Below, piece after piece: positions 5,525 through 9,320 of a DNA stretch of 9,320 nucleotides; the stretch's first letter is position 1; every line of letters begins with the position of its first letter. The position numbers and the translations under genes are program-made. The notes below the pieces were generated by a model. That model saw only the letters and a program-made list of their open reading frames with translations, did not search any database and was not told where the DNA came from. Origin of the DNA: Pseudomonadota bacterium (GTDB lineage Bacteria > Myxococcota_A > Polyangia > Polyangiales > Ga0077539); contig JAEYZO010000506.1 in assembly GCA_023428035.1 (NCBI GenBank), forward strand, positions 1 through 9,320. Reading direction: 5' to 3'.

Positions 5525-6151
5525 TCAGCCGTGTGCGGCGCGGGCCTTCTCGTTCAGCGTGTAGGTCGCCATCACGTCGGCGGCGTCGAGCACGTGGCCG
5601 CTCATCGCGGTCTTCACGTCGTCGGCGGTGAAGCGCTCGGGCAGGTCGAGCCTCTCGACGTCGAGCGCGTACACCCGGAACACGTAGCGGTGCACCCGCA
5701 GGTCGTTGGGCGGCGGGTACGGCCCGTCGTAGCCCCAGTAGTCGCCCCGCATCGCGGCGTCGCCCTTGAACCAGCTCGTGTAGTCGTTGAGCCCCTGCCG
5801 CGAGCCCTCGGGGCCGCGTGGGGAGTTCTTTCCGTGCGCGGTCACCCCGTCGCTCGCGAAGCCCGCGGGGATCTCGCGCGTCGACGGCGAGATGTCGACC
5901 ACGGACCAGTGCGCGAAGTCCGCGCGCGGCTGATCGACCGGGATCTCCACCCCGGGCTTGCCGGCCATCTCGGGCCGCGTCGGGGCGTCGGGGTCGATGC
6001 ACAGGATCGCGAAGGAGCGCGTGGTGCTCGGCGCGCCGTCCCACGCGAGGTGGGGGTTGCGGTTGCCCGCGTGGTCGCCGTTGGGGAGCGCGAAGGCGAA
6101 CTCCGCCGGGAGCGCGCCGCCGTTCGTGAACGAGTGGCTCTGCAGTCGCAT
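5525..6151 (-). CDS. PEBP / YbhB-YbcL family (Raf kinase inhibitor-like) protein
   Basis: A 208-residue protein starting at ATG 6151, with GGAGGA three bases upstream. Ligand-pocket motifs of the phosphatidylethanolamine-binding protein family are present: DPDAPTRP (residues 53-60), HW at 81-82, GYDGPYPP (140-147), HRY at 154-156 with FRVYALD, and GHVL at 175-178. The insert around 60-80 and the GKNSPRGPEG segment around 107-116 are typical of the longer bacterial subgroup of about 200 residues. The usual Cys of GPCPP is Tyr here. Bacterial members are small cytoplasmic or periplasmic proteins that bind anionic ligands, and their physiological role is unclear; no signal peptide is seen, so it is likely cytoplasmic. 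It diverges from the desaturase gene across 98 bases and lies upstream of the SnoaL-like gene on the same strand. Confidence 0.9.
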   Translation of the reverse strand: MRLQSHSFTNGGALPAEFAFALPNGDHAGNRNPHLAWDGAPSTTRSFAILCIDPDAPTRPEMAGKPGVEIPVDQPRADFAHWSVVDISPSTREIPAGFASDGVTAHGKNSPRGPEGSRQGLNDYTSWFKGDAAMRGDYWGYDGPYPPPNDLRVHRYVFRVYALDVERLDLPERFTADDVKTAMSGHVLDAADVMATYTLNEKARAAHG

Positions 6152-6154
6152 GGT

Positions 6155-6160
6155 TCCTCC
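6155..6160 (-). promoter_or_regulatory. Ribosome binding site of the PEBP-like gene
   Basis: On the minus strand GGAGGA lies three bases before the ATG at 6151; the spacing is short but the match is strong and supports the chosen start. Confidence 0.6.
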
Positions 6161-6167
6161 GTGTTCT

Positions 6168-6214
6168 CGGGCCGTCGGCCTTCGATGCTCGCGCGTTCCG
6201 GGCCGTCGCGCGAG
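6168..6214. promoter_or_regulatory. Repeats in the PEBP/desaturase divergent promoter region
   Basis: The 98-base divergent gap holds a perfect 8-bp inverted repeat, CTCGCGCG (6188-6195) and CGCGCGAG (6207-6214) with an 11-base centre, and a 10-base direct repeat CGGGCCGTCG (6168-6177 and 6199-6208) whose copies start 31 bases apart, about three helical turns. This arrangement suits a dimeric regulator acting on both genes, but GC-rich DNA yields such matches by chance. No good -35 box is seen for the desaturase. Confidence 0.3.
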
Positions 6215-6249
6215 GGCGTCGGGGGCTGTGTTAGCCTCCGCCCCGCTCG

Positions 6250-7443
6250 ATGAACGACCCCGTCCCCCAGCTCGACTACGAAGCCTTCGCCCGCGACCTC
6301 GACGCCCTGCGAGCCTCTGTCACGCCCGACGAAGAAGACGCCCGGCACCTGCGAAAGATGGCCCTCTGGGGCCGCGCCTGCGCCGCGCTGGGTTATGCGA
6401 CCGGGTGGGTCGCGCCCAACCCGGTCTCCGCCGCGCTGATCTCCCTCGGCAGCACCGCGCGCTGGACCATCATCGCCCACCACGTCACTCACGGCGCGCT
6501 CGACCGCGTCGAGGGCGTCGAAGACTCGATGACCCGCCGGGGCTTCGCGAAGGGCTGGCGCCGCCTCATCGACTGGCCCGAGTGGATCGACCCCGACGCG
6601 TGGGACCTCGAGCACAACCGCATCCACCACCCGCACACCGGCGAGACCCTCGACCCCGACCTCGTCGAAGACAACACCCGTGACATCCGCGAGGCGAAGA
6701 TCCCCCGGGTGTTCAAGCAGGTCGCCGTGGGCTTCTTCATGGCGACGTGGAAGCTCAGCTACTACGCGCCCAACACGCTCACGATCCAGCTCCGCGACGA
6801 GCGCCGCCGGGCCGTCGGTGAGAAGCCCGACCTCGATCACCTCACCCGCGACGTGAAGATCTTCGCGCTGTGGAGCCCGCTCACCGCCGACGGCCGCGCG
6901 TTCTGGCGGCGCTGCGTGCTGCCCTACGGGCTCGCTCGCTTCGCGGTGGCGCCCGCGCTCTTCGCGCCGCTCGGGCCCTGGGCCTCGTTCTCGGTGTGGG
7001 CCAACTCGGTGCTCGCCGAGGGGATCTCGAACGTCCACACCTTCGCGGTCATCGCGCCCAACCACGCGGGCGACGACCTCTACCGCTTCGACGCGCCGCC
7101 GAGCGACCGCGCGGAGTACTACCTGCGCCAGGTGCTCGGCTCGGTGAACTACCGCACCGGGGGAGACCTCAACGACTTCGCCCACGGGTTCTTGAACTAC
7201 CAGATCGAGCATCACCTCTGGCCCGACCTCCCGCCGAGGAGGTACCAGCAGCTCGCGCCCAAGGTGAAGGCCGTGTGCGAGAAGCACGGCGTCCCGTACC
7301 AGCAGGAGTCGGTCTTCGCCCGGGTGAAGAAGTGCGTCGCGGTGATGATCGGCGACGCGTCGATGCAGCGGGGGCGCACGCGCCCGAAGGGCGAGCGGGG
7401 GAGGGCGCCCGCCGTGGGAGACTCCGCCCAGGGCTCGCCGTAG
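6250..7443 (+). CDS. Membrane fatty acid desaturase
   Basis: A 397-residue protein from ATG 6250 to TAG 7441-7443. All three histidine boxes of the membrane-bound di-iron desaturase family (PF00487 type) are present: HHVTH (H77 and H81, with H78), HNRIHH (122-127) and QIEHH (318-322). Further conserved histidines lie at NVHTF (263) and NH (272). Hydrophobic segments lie at about 43-75, 156-172 and 230-260. These enzymes use O2 and electrons from a reductase chain to insert double bonds into acyl chains in the inner membrane. The Q-x-x-HH form of the third box is the one found in front-end (delta-5/delta-6-type) desaturases, but no N-terminal cytochrome b5 domain is present, so electrons must come from a separate carrier. 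The last 27 residues are a basic, probably disordered tail. No ribosome site is visible. The ATPase gene starts 47 bases downstream. Confidence 0.9.
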   Translation: MNDPVPQLDYEAFARDLDALRASVTPDEEDARHLRKMALWGRACAALGYATGWVAPNPVSAALISLGSTARWTIIAHHVTHGALDRVEGVEDSMTRRGFAKGWRRLIDWPEWIDPDAWDLEHNRIHHPHTGETLDPDLVEDNTRDIREAKIPRVFKQVAVGFFMATWKLSYYAPNTLTIQLRDERRRAVGEKPDLDHLTRDVKIFALWSPLTADGRAFWRRCVLPYGLARFAVAPALFAPLGPWASFSVWANSVLAEGISNVHTFAVIAPNHAGDDLYRFDAPPSDRAEYYLRQVLGSVNYRTGGDLNDFAHGFLNYQIEHHLWPDLPPRRYQQLAPKVKAVCEKHGVPYQQESVFARVKKCVAVMIGDASMQRGRTRPKGERGRAPAVGDSAQGSP

Positions 7444-7490
7444 ACACCGGGTCTTCGCGCCGGAGCGCGCCGCCCGACGACGGGGCCGCC

Positions 7491-8834
7491 ATGTTAGAGA
7501 CGATCCACATCGGGGACTTCAAGAGCATCGGCGACGCGCGGCTCCACCTCGCGGAGCTGACGCTCTTGATCGGCGCCAACGCGTCAGGGAAGAGCAACGT
7601 GCTGGAGGCGATCCAGCTCCTCTCGTGGATCGCCAACAACGGCCGCCTGGAGAACCTCCACTCGGCGATGAAGAGCCGCGCGCTCCGCGTCCGCGGGGCC
7701 CCTCGCGACCTCGCTCGCGCGGCCCACGCGAAGGCGCCCGACGTGCGCCTCGGGTGCGTGCTCCGAGAGCCCGAGATCGGCGCCCTCGAGCTCTCCATGG
7801 CGCTCCGGCAGACCGAGACCGGGCTCCGTGTGGTCGAGGAGAGACTCACCGCGCCGGAGCTCGCGGAGACCGCTCAGTCGAAGCAGCCGTTGTACGAGGT
7901 CGTCGAGGCGGCCGACGACCGCGGCGACCGCATCACGGTGCAGTACAACAGCTTCTCGCGAGGGCGGGCCAGACCGACGATCGTGTGCGCCGACCAGCAG
8001 GCGGTGTTCGTCCAGCTCGTGTCGCCGGCCCGCTTCGGCGCCACGCACACCCGCTCGCAGCGGCTCATCCCTCAGGCCACGAGCGCCGTCCAGCGTTGGC
8101 TCAGCGCGATCCTCTTCCTCGACCCCAACCCCTCGGTGATGCGGGGCTACAGCGACCGCTCCGACCGACGTATGCACGGTGACGGCGCGAACGTCTCGGC
8201 CGTGCTCTACGACCTCTGCGAGGCGCGCGGCCGCAAGGACGAGGCGCTGGCCTTCATCCGGTCGCTCCCGGAGCGGGACATCAGTGACATACGCTTCGTC
8301 ACGACCAGCCGCGACGAGGTGCTCGTCGAGCTCGTAGAGACCTTCGGCTCCGTGGAGCAGGGCACCGAGGCCGCGCTGCTCTCCGACGGGACGCTGCGGG
8401 TGCTGGCGGTGGCGGCCGCGCTGCTGAGCGTCGACGAGGGCTCCCTCGTGGTGATCGAGGAGATCGACAACGGCGTGCACCCCAGCCGAGCGGCCTCGCT
8501 GTTGAAGAGCATCCGGTCGGTGGCCGCGGAGCGGAGGCTCCGGGTGCTGCTCACCACGCACAACCCCGCTCTGTTGGACGCCGTTCCGCCCGCCGCCCTG
8601 CCGGACGTGACGGTTTGCTACCGCGACCCCGAGGGCGGGGGGTCGAAGCTCGCCCGGCTGCTGGACCTCGACCGGTATCCGTCCCTCGTCGCGGCGGAGC
8701 CGCTCGGCGCCTTGGTCACGACCGGCGTCGTTGATCGGTACGTGAAGGCCGAGCCCGTAGACGAGGAGGCTGCGACGGCGGCAGCGATGGAGTGGCTGAA
8801 CCGCTTGATGCCCGGCGGCTCGGGGTCGTCGTGA
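7491..8834 (+). CDS. AAA_21-type (ABC-like) ATPase, candidate conflict-system sensor
   Basis: A 447-residue protein from ATG 7491 to TGA 8832-8834. The N-terminus MLETIHIGDFKSIG is typical of RecF/OLD-like AAA ATPases. Motifs in order: Walker A GANASGKS (28-35); a long insert of about 250 residues with no recognised domain; an ABC-type signature LSDGTLR (297-303); Walker B LVVIEE (319-324), followed by IDNGVHP; and a switch histidine TTHNP (H357). The C-terminus (about 370-447) is short and lacks a TOPRIM nuclease, so it is not a full OLD protein. Proteins of this shape dimerise around ATP and are common in defence systems beside a nuclease partner. The next gene starts within its stop codon, so the two proteins are probably made together. 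It follows the desaturase gene by 47 bases without a clear promoter. Codon use looks a little less GC-rich than in the neighbouring genes (by eye). Confidence 0.85.
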   Translation: MLETIHIGDFKSIGDARLHLAELTLLIGANASGKSNVLEAIQLLSWIANNGRLENLHSAMKSRALRVRGAPRDLARAAHAKAPDVRLGCVLREPEIGALELSMALRQTETGLRVVEERLTAPELAETAQSKQPLYEVVEAADDRGDRITVQYNSFSRGRARPTIVCADQQAVFVQLVSPARFGATHTRSQRLIPQATSAVQRWLSAILFLDPNPSVMRGYSDRSDRRMHGDGANVSAVLYDLCEARGRKDEALAFIRSLPERDISDIRFVTTSRDEVLVELVETFGSVEQGTEAALLSDGTLRVLAVAAALLSVDEGSLVVIEEIDNGVHPSRAASLLKSIRSVAAERRLRVLLTTHNPALLDAVPPAALPDVTVCYRDPEGGGSKLARLLDLDRYPSLVAAEPLGALVTTGVVDRYVKAEPVDEEAATAAAMEWLNRLMPGGSGSS

Positions 8835-9301
8835 CCGTGTGCCTGATCGACACGTGCATCCTCTGCGAGATGCTCGGCGTGCCGCACATGGACTCCGACG
8901 CCGCTCGCGTGAAGGAGGAGCTGGGTCGCAAGTTGAAGGCGAGGGAGGTGCTCATGCTGCCGATGACGACGATCCTGGAGACCGGCAACCACATCGGTCA
9001 GAACGGGAACGGAACGCAGCGGCGAGAGACCGCGCTCCGCTTCGTCGAGGAGGTCACCAAGGCCATCCAGGGGACCTCCCCGTTCACCGCGACGTCCTTC
9101 GTGGATCGGAGCAGGCTCCTCGCGTGGCTGATCGAGTTCCCCGAGTGGGCGCTGCGCAACGACGCCCGCGGCAAGGGGAGCGGCCTCGGCGACCTGACCA
9201 TCTACAACGAGTGGCGCGACCTCTGTGAGAAGTTCCCGCGCCGTCGCGTCTACGTCTGGACCAACGACGCTCACCTCGCCGCCTGCGACCGCAGCCCATG
9301 A
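8831..9301 (+). CDS. Small PIN-like domain protein, putative nuclease partner of the ATPase
   Basis: A 156-residue protein if started at GTG 8831, which overlaps the ATPase stop as GTGA and places the first strand (TVCLIDTCIL) at the N-terminus, as PIN domains require. An in-frame GTG at 8792 is less likely because it adds an unstructured lead. Acidic residues fall where PIN nucleases have metal ligands: D7 in LIDTCIL, E50 in TTILETGNH, D121 in GLGDLTIYNEW, and D146 in VWTNDAHLA, the last matching the usual T-x-D strand 4. PIN domains are Mg-dependent RNases, often toxins. The overall similarity is by motif and order only, and the family is not one I can name. The coupling to an AAA ATPase rather than to a small antitoxin argues against an ordinary VapBC pair. 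Confidence 0.65.
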   Translation: MTVCLIDTCILCEMLGVPHMDSDAARVKEELGRKLKAREVLMLPMTTILETGNHIGQNGNGTQRRETALRFVEEVTKAIQGTSPFTATSFVDRSRLLAWLIEFPEWALRNDARGKGSGLGDLTIYNEWRDLCEKFPRRRVYVWTNDAHLAACDRSP

Positions 9302-9320
9302 CGCCGCCTCCCTACCCACG
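9298..9320 (+). CDS. Possible start of a third cistron (runs off window)
   Basis: An ATG at 9298 overlaps the PIN-like gene stop as ATGA, and the frame (MTPPPYP) stays open to the window end. The same overlap style joins the ATPase and PIN-like genes. There is no ribosome site and only seven codons, so this is only a hint. Confidence 0.2.

Noticed and set aside
5517..5543. 8-bp hairpin CCGCGCCG/CGGCGCGG at the end of the PEBP-like gene
   Set aside because: The stem overlaps coding sequence and has no U-tract; such stems are expected at this GC level, so it is not called as a terminator.
7440..7452. 13-base match GTAGACACCGGGT between the end of the desaturase gene and the lipoprotein repeat (about 1540)
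   Set aside because: The lipoprotein repeat contains many ACACCGGG-like words, and nothing around 7440 is otherwise repeated; most likely chance.
7456..7469. CGCGC-CGGA-GCGCG hairpin between desaturase and ATPase genes
   Set aside because: Only five base pairs and no U-tract; too weak to claim as a terminator or to separate the genes into different transcripts.
8831..9301. Identification of the small partner as RloB or a TOPRIM/OLD nuclease
   Set aside because: It is shorter than RloB, lacks an E-x-x-TE-type N-terminal motif and DxD/TOPRIM motifs, and its motif order fits a PIN domain better.

Overview
This is a GC-rich, gene-dense bacterial chromosomal segment whose style fits a myxobacterium (Myxococcota, possibly a Sandaracinus-like lineage). 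That is an inference. It rests on very high GC with strong G/C bias at third codon positions, a lipoprotein full of Asp-Thr-Gly repeats of the kind common in these bacteria, a LolA-type carrier (so a Gram-negative envelope), and many scattered one- or two-gene units. There is no rRNA, tRNA, CRISPR array or recognisable insertion sequence.

Layout, left to right: (1) the 3' end of a family-4-type glycosyltransferase (1-381, +), whose coding end overlaps convergently with a LolA-like outer-membrane lipoprotein carrier (338-1087, -). (2) A divergent promoter region, then a small secreted lipoprotein with a long D-T-G repeat stalk and an eight-cysteine C-terminal knot (1234-1812, +). (3) A nest of inverted heptamers (1809-1855) that holds the stop codons of the lipoprotein and of the convergent M20 metallopeptidase (1852-3288, -). 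The peptidase lies 12 bases downstream of a TSUP/TauE-type membrane transporter (3301-4074, -). (4) A divergent DUF268-type methyltransferase-like gene (4151-4942, +). (5) Two leftward single-domain genes, a SnoaL/NTF2-like protein (4952-5410) and a PEBP/YbhB-like protein (5525-6151). (6) Rightward, a membrane fatty acid desaturase (6250-7443), followed by an AAA_21-type ATPase (7491-8834) translationally coupled (GTGA overlap) to a small PIN-like putative nuclease (8831-9301). A further reading frame may begin at the ATGA overlap at 9298 and run off the window.

Most of the window is ordinary housekeeping or metabolic content: envelope lipoprotein traffic, peptide degradation, anion or organosulfur transport, lipid desaturation. 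The part most likely to be a distinct system is the right-hand ATPase plus PIN-like pair. An ABC-type ATPase tightly coupled to a small putative RNase has the architecture of a sensor/effector conflict (phage-defence or toxin-like) module, but that function is inferred, not shown. Other points of interest are a near-ideal leaderless promoter for the repeat lipoprotein, alternative-pairing terminator hairpins, palindromes in two divergent promoter regions, and a desaturase with a front-end-type third histidine box but no cytochrome b5 domain.
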